From positions 806,001 to 870,000 of the forward strand of contig JBCAML010000012.1 in the NCBI GenBank assembly GCA_038503075.1: DNA of 64,000 bases, written 5' to 3'. Every line of letters starts with the position of its first letter. The first letter of the stretch is position 1. Origin of the DNA: Gyromitra esculenta (lineage: Eukaryota; Ascomycota; Pezizomycetes; Pezizales; Discinaceae). Shown in pieces: positions 47,244 to 59,032 of the stretch. Both the position numbers and the translations under genes were made by a program. The notes under the pieces were generated by a model. It was not told the origin of the DNA. It did no database searches and was given only the letters and a program-made list of their open reading frames with translations.

Positions 47244-50200
47244 ATGACTTCACGAACAAACAGCATAGCTTCGCTTGAGGGCTCGCAGGTTGGTAACTAC
47301 CGAATAGGTAGCGAGATTGGTAAAGGATCGTTTGCGACTGTGTTTAAGGCACACCATGTAGTATGTTTCCCCCACATTGTTTTGAGAGTTTTTCTCGAAA
47401 GCTCGAGAGCTTCCCCCATCTGCCTACTTCCCCCGAGAACCTTTGGGACACCTTGATGGGTAGAATGAATGGAATGGATAGGAACAGCTGTGGTTATCCC
47501 AGACAATGGAACCTCGCTGGCCATCCTCATTCTATTTCCAAGGTGCCCATCTGAAATTAAACTTTGAGGCTCGGTTCACTCCTGGGCCCGTTTAAAACCG
47601 TTGTGGGGGCTCTCCAATGGTTGGAGTACAACGCTGATGTGATTATCTCGGTTGCAGAACAAAAAAGCGGTTGCAGCCATCAAGGTGGTGCAACGGGCAA
47701 AGTTAAATCGAAAGCTCCTCGAGAACCTCGAATCCGAAATTCAGATCCTCAAGAAACTCAATCACCCTCATATCGTGGCTCTGAATGACTGCAAGAAGAC
47801 TGATAAATACATCCATATTATCATGGAGTTTTGTTCTGTTGGAGATCTCTCTGTAATCATCAAGAAGAGAGACCGTCTAGTCACCATCCACCCCTCCCTA
47901 GAATCCATGGTGCGGGATTATCCGCCTATACCTGGGAGTGGACTTCACGAAGTCGTTGTGAGACATTTTTTGAAGCAACTTGCAAGTGCGTTGGAGTATC
48001 TGCGAAAAGATGGATTGGTCCATCGGGATGTAAAACCACAGAATTTGCTGTTGGATCCACCTTCAGGATGGGACGGTTCTGTCGGAGATCAACAATTCCC
48101 CTTGGAAGGCTCACGAGCCCATGTCGGTCTTCCATCGTTGCCCATTTTGAAGCTTGCTGATTTCGGGTTCGCGAGGGTATTACCTGCAACTTCTATGGCC
48201 GAAACCCTTTGTGGATCTCCGCTCTACATGGCACCCGAAATCCTGCGATATGAAAAGTATGATGCCACGGCAGATCTGTGGTCTGTTGGGACTGTGCTTT
48301 ATGAAATGATCGTTGGTAGGCCGCCTTTTCGCGCGCCCAACCACGTCGATCTCCTCAGAAAAATCGAAAACAAGATGGATAAAATCGATTTTCCAAGTGG
48401 ATGCACCGCAAGCGACGATATTCGAGGGCTGGTGCGAGCATTGCTGAAGAGGAATCCCCTTGAGAGGATGTCGTTCCAGGAGTTTTTTGATCATCCCGTG
48501 GTTAAAGGTGAAATTCCTGGTGCTGCGGTGGCTCCAGTGACCACGAAGTTTAGGAATACTCTCGCTGCCATCAAAACAGAATCACTACCCATGAGAAGAA
48601 CTTCCTCATTACGCACCCCACGCGATGAGAGAACCTCAGGGGTTGACCGAGATGGAAGAGGTGCACCCGAACATATTCCTACTTCGCCAAGAATTAGAAC
48701 AGCTGTAGAATCATCTGCTCTGCCTTTTGCACACTTGCATTCTTCATCGGGAACCCCACCACGGCTAGTTGAGCGCAGGCTCACATCTCAAGTTTCCACT
48801 ACTTCGCCTCCATCACCCGCGTTTGAGCGGCCTCCATCACGACCTTCACTGCTAAATCATGCGACTGCACCTGCTAGGCAAGAACAGGCTCAAGATAGAA
48901 GATTGGGCTCCGTGGGGATGGAGAGAGGATATAGTCGAGGCACAGATCCATCACCTGGCAGTTCGCTATTAGTGCAGCAGCAGCGGGAGCGTGAACCAGC
49001 TAGGGAAAGACATTCTCAACGACCAAGCAGCAGAGATATGCGACCAGTCGAGGAGGAGCGTGTTGAGAAAGACTACGTTTTTATTGACAAGCAATATGTC
49101 CAAGTCAACGCCTTTGCCGACGAAATTGCAACCAGGGGCAATGGTCGGACTACACCATCTCCGACTTCGAGTGCTTTATCGCGCAGGGTAAATCACTCTT
49201 CACCATCACGGGCCGTTGCCGTTGCCGGGCGGCGCCCTGATCCTCCTGCTCATGGGAAAGCTTCTTACGAGCGCCGTTATGGGTCATCGCCAGGATCTGC
49301 GAGATCTACCCTTGCAAAGGCGTTAGAGCTTGCAAATCTCCGCCTGTTTGGTGTTAGCGTCTCGCCACCAAGTCAGAGTCCACCTAACATGCAATCTGGT
49401 TACCCACCATATGCTAATCCCGGGAGTATGGTTATGATAAGCAACGCTGGTGGTATGGCTGAAGATGATATGCTGGCTGTTCAGACTATTGAGGATGCTG
49501 CGAGCAGGAGCGACGTTGTGTACAACTTTGCTGAAGTGAAGTATGCACAATTGGTACCTTCGGCTCCTTCGGCACCTCATGGACTAGGACTACTGCCGTC
49601 GACGACTAGCACCAGCGAAATGGGGTTTAGAGGGGACGTTTCGGGAGGGAGTGACATGGAGTTGACCCCAGATGCGATTGTCCAGCTTGCCGAGGAAGCA
49701 TTGGTGCTGTACGTGAAAGCACTTTCGTTATTAGCACGGGCAATGGATATCGCAAGTACCTGGTGGTCTGCGTCTGGTTCGCGTACTAGCTCGGGGGGTG
49801 TAGCAACACAGATCGCCAGCAATCGTATCAATAGCGTCGTTCAATGGGTCCGCGAACGATTCAACGATGTGCTAGAAAAGGCTGAGTTTGTCCGTGTTAA
49901 ACTACTGGATGCACAGAAGGAGTTGCCAAGGAGCCATCCTAGTCACCCAATCAATCATCCAGAAAGTGGCGAGGGATCAATGGGCACCAATGGAGACAAA
50001 GTTGTTGTAACTCCTGGTGTGACTGCCGAGAAGTTAATGTATGATCGGGCGCTTGAGATGAGTAGGGCTGCTGCTGTTAATGAGTTGGTTGGGGAGGACC
50101 TCAATGGGTGTGAAGTGGCCTATGTTACTTCGATTCGCATGCTAGAGGCAGTCTTGGAGAAAGATAGCGATAGTGAAGGGGATGATGGACAAATGGATGA

Positions 50201-50445
50201 GGATGATAGGAGGATTGTGGAGAAGTGTGAGTGTTTCCTAGATTTTTATTACTTTTACTTTGGACTCATAACAGTTGTACTGATACCAAGTAGTCATGGA
50301 AAGTATCCGCAACAGACTTTCCTGCCTGAAAAGAAAGACGGCCGCCATGGTCATGTCGAAGCGATCTTCTGGAATCCACTCAATCCACGGCTCACCACAT
50401 CTCCAATCCATGTCCCCTGTCATGATGGGAGTGTCCCCAAAGTAA
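47244..50445 (+). CDS. ATG1: Autophagy-initiating serine/threonine kinase Atg1
   Basis: Exons 47244-47357, 47658-50226 and 50294-50445; 944 residues (yeast 897). The kinase domain starts YRIGSEIGKGSFATVFK, with catalytic Lys47 (AAIKVV), HRD at 160-162 (VHRDVKPQN), DFG at 206-208 and APE in LYMAPEI. The activation loop Thr (AETLCGSP) is conserved. A disordered Ser/Pro-rich linker follows. DYVFIDKQYVQVNAFADEI has an Atg8-interacting motif at Tyr511-Val-Phe-Ile514, where fungal Atg1 proteins carry theirs. The C-terminal domain that binds Atg13 (about 660-920: tandem helices, VQLAEEALVLYVKALSLLAR) is complete only with exon 3, which supplies FMESIRNRLSCLKRK. The kinase acts at the phagophore assembly site under TOR control. 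The first intron is unusually long at 300 nt and interrupts the kinase lobe just before the catalytic Lys. Confidence 0.95.
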
Positions 50446-53400
50446 TTCAAACGAATAGAAGAGGAGGATATCATTGAATTTTCATCAATATCTCATAAGA
50501 ATTAAGAGATAGAGATTGTGATGTTGGTTGTAAGCAACCAACTGGGACTTTGTTTGTTTTTGCGTGGGTTCTGTTTTTTTTTAAAGCAAACGCTCGTTTG
50601 ATACAAGGTGCGCTGGTATTGTCTCTCCTCCGAGGGTTATCGGGGTGTATGGTTGTGCGTTTTTGGCGTTCTTTTTTGTTTTTTGTTTTTTCTTCTAACC
50701 TACCTTTCTTCGCGTTCCGTATCCCATAGCAAGAGGTGCAGGCATTTTTTCAGGTCAAAGACGTTTTAGTGGACGAAGACTTATTTTCTTGATACTTATC
50801 TTTGCATTTGTTTTTTATATTTTCCTCACGGGTAGTTATTTCGGGTTTTCTCCTATATCGTTTTCGGTTCTGTTTGATCTCAATTTCGGTTTTGGGGCTC
50901 AGTCCGGCGGGGGCGGATCATTTTGTTGGTTTTGTTTATTTCACTTATTTCATTCTCAGTTGTATGATTACGGCGTCTTGACATTCTACAGGAAGACTCT
51001 TTGTTTTTTCTTCAGACAAAGGTCATGCATATTTATGGAGTAACGTCGCCTTTTGGTTCTATATAACGTTTCGAAACGAAGAGATTGTGTATTTAAAGAA
51101 ATGGAAGCTAAAGCAGGCGATTTACTTTACTTTCTGTTTTGTTTTGGCAAGACTGGTAGTGGGGTACTTCTTTCTTACGTACTGAAACATGGGCTGGTTC
51201 TCTGCGTGACCTAATTTGCTAAGGAAAGTACTGCAAGGTGACGAGGGCAGTCAAGTGATCATAGTCAGGGCAGAGGTCCCTGCACGGCGTTGGGCGATAG
51301 ACAAGGCATCGTGGGGTTATACCCCCACAAAGCACAGCCAAAGCGCTTTTGCTGGCCCTAACATGTCATACGAGGTGAAATCACGCGCAGAGATCAAGAG
51401 GCTAGCGACCGCGAAGGTGATGTTGGGGCTGACGGCCAGTGAGGCGCTGCCAAGAGCGAGCCTCTATTGAGCCTCTTTTTCTGGCGTCATCGGGGTTTGT
51501 TTGTCCTTCTTCCATGGGGCTTGCAGTTTCTTCCCAACCTTGAATTCATCAACATTCGTAGCATCTTGCCATGTTCCATTAGTATCGCTCACTAAATATA
51601 GATCACTGCATGATCAGCAACTTTGATCATTGGAGCGAACATATTTATCGACAAGGTTACGGGCGATAACCCCCGTCGCAGAATATATATAAGCCTGGCG
51701 TAGTTGTCTGTTTCATTTCCAAGCACTCACCACCGATGGTTGTTTGTGGAAAGAAAGCCGCTGACGATACTGAAGCTTGTTTTCTTCTTGCAGGACAGGC
51801 CAGAAAAGACATCGAGAAGCAATAACCAAGTTCCCTTAGAATATGTCCATCATCAAAGCATCTCACTGCTGCTTATTTTATTTTATTTCCAGAAGTTGCT
51901 GGGGGTGTCGTCCTATGGGAGGAAAGGTTGGTTTCTTAACCCTCACGTGTTTTTGCCTAACAGGAGTTGCTAAATGTATGATTAGATATTTAAACTGACC
52001 AAATGTTTACTTTCAACGCCATAGTCGATATGTCACTGTAGTTGATTGGTTTCCGACGAGGGCTTTGGATGATTTCAATACTTGATTCTACCACTATCGT
52101 ACACTCCTTGGGAACTTGCCAGCGATATCAATGTTTTAGATTTTTAAGTGTCTCCGCCACAGCGAGATAGTACATGCAGTCCAACCGACGGCTTCTTTTA
52201 GCACAATCGCGGCAGGTTTCATGATAGCAATTTAGGAGATTTATACACAAAAGCTCCACCAGCTACCAAAAGCAACAAAAGACGTATTCCAAATATATTC
52301 AAATAGAGGAGGTTAATGTAAAGCGTCTTATTCGCTCTGCGCCAAACCCAATTTCTTTTTTTTCGGAAACGTATTACCATTGGAGATGTTTCTCCGTACA
52401 CTTTCCTTTTTACTAATATGTAACTAGCAAGCCTGGTAGCTTGAAACTACCCTAAACAGTAGCGGTGAGCGTGGATCGCTTTTGTCATTCGCTTACCCAC
52501 TAGTACCTATCTCAACCACACTACACTGCCTTAGAGAAATCACTACTCGATAAACTTTTAGCAGGTTGGAAAAGCATCCCAGGGCATTCACCCAAGAAAG
52601 TGATAGGCTTACCCGTGGATACTCGGGAAGTCGTGTTCGAGCGCGCGGGACAGCGAAGTTTGCGCAGAAAATCTTCAGGCGGTCTCATTAGCCTACTGGC
52701 TACTGCTCGGTTGTCCATTTGGCATATTCGACTGCCAGGCTATGATGACCTGATTTCATTAAGTAGAAGATACGGAGGCGGGTAAAGGAAGTCATTGGTA
52801 GGTTTAGATGGCGGATATGGTAGAATGGCAGGTACTCCATACGCGTTATATTACCTATACGAAACGGATCAGGATAGCTAAGGACTTTGTGATGCGGGCC
52901 TGGGGAAGCTAAAGATATTTAAACCAGGTCGGCAGTCCACGAGACATCCGCAGAAGAGGAACATTGTTGGCACCATGGTTCCAATGTGGGATTTGGAGAT
53001 ATTGACTTCACAAAATGCTACCTCTTTACTCTTTACTTAGTGCCTACTACTCTGGCTTTGCTTAAACTTATGGACTCTCGCACTATATCGTATTTTCCGT
53101 AATTTACTGGTGTGTCGTAAGGCCCGCAGTTTCTTTACCGGCTACAGAGTTGTACACCATAAAAGGAAACCTTTCCATCATATCCAAGAGGCAAGTAAGC
53201 CCAAGGACATTGATACTTGTAACAACAAAGATGTAGAAATAGGCGGGTACGAAAGAAAATCTAATTGCTTGATTGCTTGCTCGCTCTCCTGCCTGCGCAC
53301 CCAGTCTATATATTTACTTCTCTACCCACAAAGGCTCCCCGTACCCTTTCCTATTCCGAAGCTTGCCCCGGAGTCTTTGCTCGAGCCTGGGCTGAGAGAA

Positions 53401-53850
53401 CTCGTCGAGAGACAGCTCGAGCACTGACAGCTCGAGCAACGGAGCCCGTACCTATTAGGAAGCCATATCCAGTGCAAGAATTGACCAGTGTGCGAGTGAT
53501 AATTCGTGATTTCATCTTCAACCTCACCCATAAGCACAACGGATGTATAAGCCAACCCCGCGAAACGAAAGTAGTCTAAACTCCTTCAATATTTTTTATA
53601 TATCCTTACTTCAATAAAATCACACACAAACCAAGCAGGCTCTCTTCCATTTTACGCCTCTCGAGAAAGAAAAAGTGAAAGAAAAAAAAAGAAAAAAAAA
53701 ACAAGCACGACAATGATAATTATCCACTATGCAATAGAACCAGCCAGATCGATATGTTACAAATTCAGCACCACAAATTTCCATCAGATATCTCCATTCC
53801 TAATCAACCAACCGACCAACCGACCAACCAACCAGAAAAAAACACTTGTG
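50446..53850. other. Gene-free interval between convergent ATG1 and PRP28
   Basis: It holds both 3' regions. 50500-51120 is T-rich. 51190-51480 stands out by being less T-rich, with possible hairpins and a following CTCTTTTTC (see findings). The rest shows no conserved frame. Confidence 0.5.
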
Positions 53851-56682
53851 TTAATTCCACCTCCCGACAGGGACCTGCAGCAGCCCTGAACCTCCCTCGT
53901 CGTTGTTGGAGGAGGTTGATGCTTTCGCCCGGTTCGAGCCAGCGTTGCGAGTGGGCTTGTTCTGTGCGGCCTCGTGTTTTCTGTACGTAGAAACCGTCAG
54001 CACCAATCTCATACCCAAAGCCCAAAGGCCACAGTTAAAAGGAAGGAGGGAGGGAGGGAGGGAGGGAGGGAAGGAAGGAAGGAAGGGAAGACATACCTCA
54101 GCTCCTCCGGCACTCTCGAAATAGCACTCTTCATCAGCATCTGTTTCAGATCATACATGATGTCCGCATCATCGCCACTCAAGAACGTGATGGCCACACC
54201 GCTCTTGCCAGCTCTTCCAGTACGACCGATACGATGGGTATACTGCTCGATGCTCGTCGCCATATTAAAGTTGATAACCAGACTGACGTCCGGCACGTCG
54301 ATACCTCTGCCCGCCAGATCGGTCGCGACCAGGATGTCAGCCTGATTGCTGCGCAACTGCATGAGCGCCTGTTCTCTCTGGTCCTGGCTCTTTGAGCCGT
54401 GCAGGGTGACGGCGCGCCAGCCGATGTGCTTGAGGTCCTTTGCGACGGCGTCGCAGTTGCGCTTGATGTTGACGAAGACGATGATGGGGGGCGCGAATTC
54501 GCGCGAGTTGAGGATCTCGGCGAGACGCTTCTTGCGGCGGTCTTCGCCGCTGATGAATTCGACGCGCTGCTCGACGGTGTCGACGGCCTCGCCGGCGTTC
54601 CCGATGGTGACGATGGCGGGGCGGCGGAGGTACTTGCGCGCGATGCGTTCGATGGCGGGAGGCATCGTGGCCGTGTACATCATTGTTTGCCGGAAGCGGT
54701 CTTTGCCGCCGAGACGCTTGGACATGAGGATTGGGTTTTCGGCGTCTTCGGTGTCGGGCTTGATGTTGTGTACTGGGAGGGCGTCGAGGATCTTGTTGAC
54801 GGATTCTTCGAAGCCCATGTCTATCATGCGGTCGGCCTCGTCCTGTGGGGAGTTAGTGGGGGGGGGATAATGGGGAGAGGGAGATAATGGGGAGGGAGAT
54901 AGTGAGGGAGAGGGAGATAGTGAGGGAGAGGGAAAGTACCATAATGACATAGCAGCACTGGCTAAGAACCAACAGTCGACGCTCTAAACAATCCACCAAT
55001 CTCCCCGGGGTGGCAATGATAATCTCCGCACCATCCCTCAGATTGTACGCCTGCTCCTCGATGGTGTGTCCACCGACGATACTAACACAAGTAAAGCCCA
55101 AGGGTGTTGCAAACTTCTTTGCCTCGCTTTCAATCTGCTGCGCCAATTCACGGGTCGGCGCCAACACGATCGAGTACGGTCCGTCGTTTTTCGTGAACTC
55201 GTCGAGCGGAGGTAGCTCAGAGATGTAGACGAGCAGCGGAAGAATGAACGAAGCGGTTTTACCGGAACCGGTGACGGCCACACCGATAAGATCGCGATTC
55301 TGCAGTGCGATAGGGATGGCAGCACGCTGGATGGCAGAGGGATCTTTATAGCCAACATCTTCAACGATATCAAGCAGACGTTTCGGCAGATTCGATTCCT
55401 CCCAGGAACGCATGGGGTTAGGGATTGCACCACCTGCGAGAGTCCATCAGCAAAGCCATATCAAACCCCCTCCAGACAGATGGAATATAGCCAAAACAAA
55501 CCTCTCGTGGCAATATTAAAATCCTCCTTGAAGATACGCCAGTCCCTCTCCTTCATCATATCCAGCGGCTTCTCGCTCCAATGCTTGTCAACCCAGTTCG
55601 CACCCTCCCTCTTCTTCCTCTCCATCTCCATGATCTCCCGGGCCCGCCTCTTCTCATCGTCGCCGCGTGCCTCCAGCGCCTTCGCATAGCCCTGCGTCGG
55701 CACCTCCGTCTCCGCAAACCCGCCCAGCCTGCCACGGCCAAAGAAATGTGCTTCAGCACGGTTGGCATACAGCGGGTTGTAATCCGGCGAGGTATCCTCC
55801 TCCGCGCCCCACTCAAACGTGAATTTCCTCTCCGAGGTCTTGCGGCGCTTCTTCTTTGTCTGCGACGAGGAGTCAGGGTCGGCACCCATGTAGCGTCGCC
55901 TGATCTCTGCAGCCTCTGCGTGTTCCGCCACCGTCCTCTTTTTCTCGCCCCCCTTCTCTGTTGCTGGTGGTGGCGGCGGGGCCATATCCCGATTATGTCC
56001 ACCACCACCTCCTCCACCACCTCCTCCACGCTGCGACCTCATCGCTGCCGGCCCCGTCGGCGGTTCTCTGTCCCGGAAGGCCTTTGGCCCCGTCGGTGGG
56101 CCAGTGCGTGTAGATAGTGGGCCATTCTGGGCGTATCCGTTCCGGCGGTCACGGTTCTGGTGCTGCCCGCTGTTGCTGTTGCTGTTGTTGCTGTTGCTGT
56201 TGCTGTTGTTGCTGTCGATGCGGGACTGGCGCTCTGCGGCGTCGCGTTTGCGGAGGTCGTCGATCTCCTTCTGGCGCTTTTCGAGGGCGATTGCTTCGCG
56301 TTGGGCTCTGGTCAGGAACTTGGGCTGTGGGGAGTTGGTTAGCTGGCTGAGGGGGTGAGGGGGGAGGGGGGAGGGGGAGAAGGGGGGGGAGAAGGGGGTT
56401 TACTCGTTTGGCGGCTTCGTCGGCTTCTTTCTTCTTCTTGAGGATCTCCTCGATAGACAGCGGGCCTCGCGACGGGGGCGGCTTCGGCTTGGCTTTGGGG
56501 GGGGGCGGCGGCGGCGCGGGGTCGACCGGGGGTGGTGGCGGCGGGTCGTCGGACGGCGGCGGTGGCGGCGGGGGCAGCGGCAGCGAGTCGGGAGGGGGCG
56601 GGGGGGCGGAGGAGTCGGGCGGAGGGGGGGGCGGCGGAGAGGGCGGCGGAGGAGGCGGGGCGTCGTCGAGGTGGGCGTTCAT
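53851..56682 (-). CDS. PRP28: DEAD-box pre-mRNA splicing helicase Prp28
   Basis: Exons on the complement: 56404-56682, 55502-56324, 54940-55433, 54097-54842 and 53851-53980; 823 residues (yeast 588). The family stretch [20 protein letters not shown] joins [18 protein letters not shown] across intron 1. Then come an Asn/Ser run, a Gly run and [18 protein letters not shown]. The helicase core has [14 protein letters not shown] (Q motif region), motif I AVTGSGKT, Ia [14 protein letters not shown] (at the start of exon 4), III TAT, and [32 protein letters not shown] is specific to Prp28. By family it displaces U1 from the 5' splice site and promotes tri-snRNP entry in the nucleus. The N-terminal ~75 residues are almost pure Pro with Asp/Ser. 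I use the ATG at 56682 for its better context; an in-frame ATG at 56736 would add 18 residues. Confidence 0.95.
54041..54090. repeat. GGGA/GGAA microsatellite inside PRP28 intron 4
   Basis: Imperfect tandem AGGG units followed by AAGG units on the plus strand, within the 116-nt intron 53981-54096. On the transcript it reads as a CT-rich run just downstream of the 5' splice site. Confidence 0.85.
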
Positions 56683-56908
56683 TGCTGGTGGAGGAGTGTG
56701 TAGGGGATGGACGGCGGACGACGGACGGCGGTGCATCGGAGGTTGATGTTGCGTTGGCAGCACGCGAAAGAGCCGCCTGTCTTTTTTTTTTGCGAGGAAT
56801 CGAAACACACAGCAAATCACAGTGAAACAGACTACAATTTCTCCCACGAGAATAAAAACCAAATATACAATTCCACAAAAGATATTTCTACACAGAAACC
56901 CCCCCAGT

Positions 56909-57393
56909 CTACCTCGGCCACTCCTTCCACCCCCTGCCATGTCCCAGCTTCCTCCACCTGTCGATAAGCGCCGGCATGCCCTCCATAGCCTTCGTGCGCA
57001 CGTCCAGCCTATCCAGTCAGCCCTACCCTCCTCCTCCTCTAGATGCAAGCAGAGATACACATACTTCGTCCTGAGACTCCTCTCCCACCCTTTACCCTTG
57101 GGAGTCATCATCCTCTTCATGCGCGGGCCCAGGGCCGCCTTCTCGGCTTTCGCGACGCTGCCCTTGACCGTCGGCGGGAGCAGCTCTTCGACGCCGTAGT
57201 CCACGCTCAGCTTCACGAGCTCTTTCTGGCGCCGCAGCGAGTACTTGGGGTTGTGCCAGTGGCCGGTGACGGGGCTCTTGGTGGCGCGGAACGCATTGAC
57301 TGCGGTGGTGCCGGGGGGGAAGCGCGCGAAGAACCGGTGCAGCATGGGCGGGAGGGTGTTGGCCAGCTTTATGTAGTCGGCTGGAGACGCCAT
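56909..57393 (-). CDS. MRPL25: Mitochondrial large ribosomal subunit protein mL59 (MRPL25)
   Basis: Exons on the complement 57065-57393 and 56909-57008; 142 residues, typical for the family. The sequence starts MASPADYIKLANTLPPMLHR, then FFARFPPGTTA, NPKYSLRRQKELVKLSVDYG and VEELLPPTVKGSVA, all hallmarks of fungal mL59. The intron (57009-57064) must be removed: the spliced frame gives KLDVRTKAMEGMPALIDRWR and KLGHGRGWKEWPR at the C-terminus, matching the conserved end, whereas read-through leaves the family. The protein is basic and belongs to the fungal mitoribosome. It is 227 bp upstream of the PRP28 start on the same strand. Confidence 0.88.
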
Positions 57394-59032
57394 GGTGGGT
57401 GGTGTGGAGTGGAGTGGAGGTGGAGGTGGAGGTGGAGGAGCAGATGTTTGGTGGGACGGTTGGGAAAAGCTGGGCTTGGCGAGGTGTCAATGATTGTGAT
57501 GCGGGGTGGTTATGGCGGTGGTTGTGAATTGACGATTGACGATTGGGGACTGGAGGATGGATTCAGGGATTTATGGCATGTTGCGATTGAAGGATAGGAT
57601 TGGGGATAGATCCAAGTGGTTCATAGATATTACGATTGTCATTCATAGCAATATGTCACTATCACGATTGAAGATTTCTCACACATAGACCCAATCAAGG
57701 CAATAAAACGAACTCATTCTCACGACCAACACCAGTTCAATTAAATATCTAACACACAACCCACCGATACAGCCCCTGATATCCAGCACAACGGAATAAA
57801 TGTACGCCAATCAATAGTCCCGCTTCCTCTACGTCAAAGGAGCAGGGTGGAGTCGGCAGAACGAAGTTAATATTCCAGCATCCAAGTATACATCGCACCC
57901 ATGGAGCTGTCCCCCGAAGGATAACCCCGAAGGATTCAGCAACGGGGGGGCGTGGGAGGTAGGCAAATGGTTGTGGGTCTGTTGGGATGGGGAGGCAGAG
58001 TGAGGACAGAGATGATTGACAGTGAGGACAGAGACAATTGACAGTGAGGACAGAGACAATTGACAGCGACAGGACAGAGACAATTGACAGCGACAGGACA
58101 AGATCTGCAATTGAGCGATATGTACACGATGATTGCTGGATGTTAGTATAAAGGCTGCTGTCGGTGTTGATGCGGTGTTGATGCTGCAGCTGAGCGTTGG
58201 TGAGAAGAAAATCGCGGTTTTGACAAGCCAAACACCGCCAAGAGAGATTTACCCGCCTAGGGCTCAACCCCAGCACCTTCCGTCCTCTGCTGCCTTCCTC
58301 CACGAAACAAAACAACTCCCCCCCCTTTCCTCCCCAAGAACGTTTATTCATACCACCCGTCCTCATTGGCGGGCCCGGGTCATATTGGCGTTCGAGAGGA
58401 AACACGCGGAACCCCCAACCCCTCCTTCGCGAGGGCGTAGGGGCGCCGTGGAAGGCATGTTGCACTGTTTGTCCGAGCATGGGCCGGGGATCTCGAACGA
58501 GGTGTCTGGTCCTGGTCGTGGATATGGCGGTCTCCGATGTGGTCCGACAGATTGTGGTGGTGGGCGGAGAATATATGTCAGATACAAGAAAAAAGAAACA
58601 AAACTTCTAGAATGTGCACATTTAATTAATAGAGAGACCCAGCCACATGCAGACGAAACGATATCTTCCCTTTTTTATGTGGAGAGTGAAGAGAAAGTGC
58701 AGTGGAATAGAATACATGTAGACAGAGCACTGGACCTGGCCCTGGTCTCTCCCAAGACAAACACCCCAGATCCCAACCCAACTACCCCCCAACTCTGCTA
58801 CTATTCACACACCCCCTCCCCACCAGCTCTCCTCTGTCATCGAAATACCCTCCGAGGAACTCTCCCCATTCCCTCCAATCCTCGCCCCCGTCTCAGTCAT
58901 CCCCACCGCCCCCCGTCACCCCCGGAACAACCACCACACCACCCCTTACCTGCCTCACCTTCCCTGGAAGCTGCGAGGTCGATCAGGCACGAGAGCAACG
59001 CGAGAGAGAGGAGGGGGAGGACAGCTACCATC
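57394..59032. other. Divergent intergenic region between mL59 and the ArfGAP gene
   Basis: It holds both promoters and a minisatellite (57999-58108), plus one TACATGTA at 58713. The strand upstream of the ArfGAP start is C-rich and stays open in the same frame for about 300 codons, but its composition is Pro/His-rich low complexity, so I treat it as leader DNA. The minus-strand open frame at 57749-58480 includes the minisatellite and is also not called. Confidence 0.5.
57999..58108. repeat. Minisatellite, ~22-bp unit, about 4.5 copies
   Basis: The unit is AGTGAGGACAGAGACAATTG followed by AC. Copies lie at 57999-58020 (variant GATGATTGAC), 58021-58042, 58043-58064 and 58065-58088 (24 bp, AGCGACAGG variant), plus a partial copy from 58089. 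Confidence 0.9.

Noticed and set aside
53925..53950. GGTTCGAGCC resembling a tRNA B box
   Set aside because: It lies in the last PRP28 exon and no A box or acceptor stem fits.
56149..57064. Long minus-strand open frame fusing mL59 to PRP28
   Set aside because: It reads through the mL59 intron and stop region. Splicing 57009-57064 restores the conserved mL59 C-terminus and a stop at 56909.
53974..57597. Several long plus-strand open frames opposite PRP28 and mL59
   Set aside because: They are mirror frames of GC-rich coding sequence (poly-Gly from poly-Pro and similar) with no independent signature.
57749..58480. Minus-strand open frame of 243 codons
   Set aside because: A large part is the translation of the 22-bp minisatellite, and no domain is recognisable.
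58133..59032. About 300 codons open in frame with the ArfGAP start
   Set aside because: Low-complexity Pro/His/Arg composition; the conserved protein starts at 59033 ([10 protein letters not shown]), as in relatives. It may still be leader RNA.
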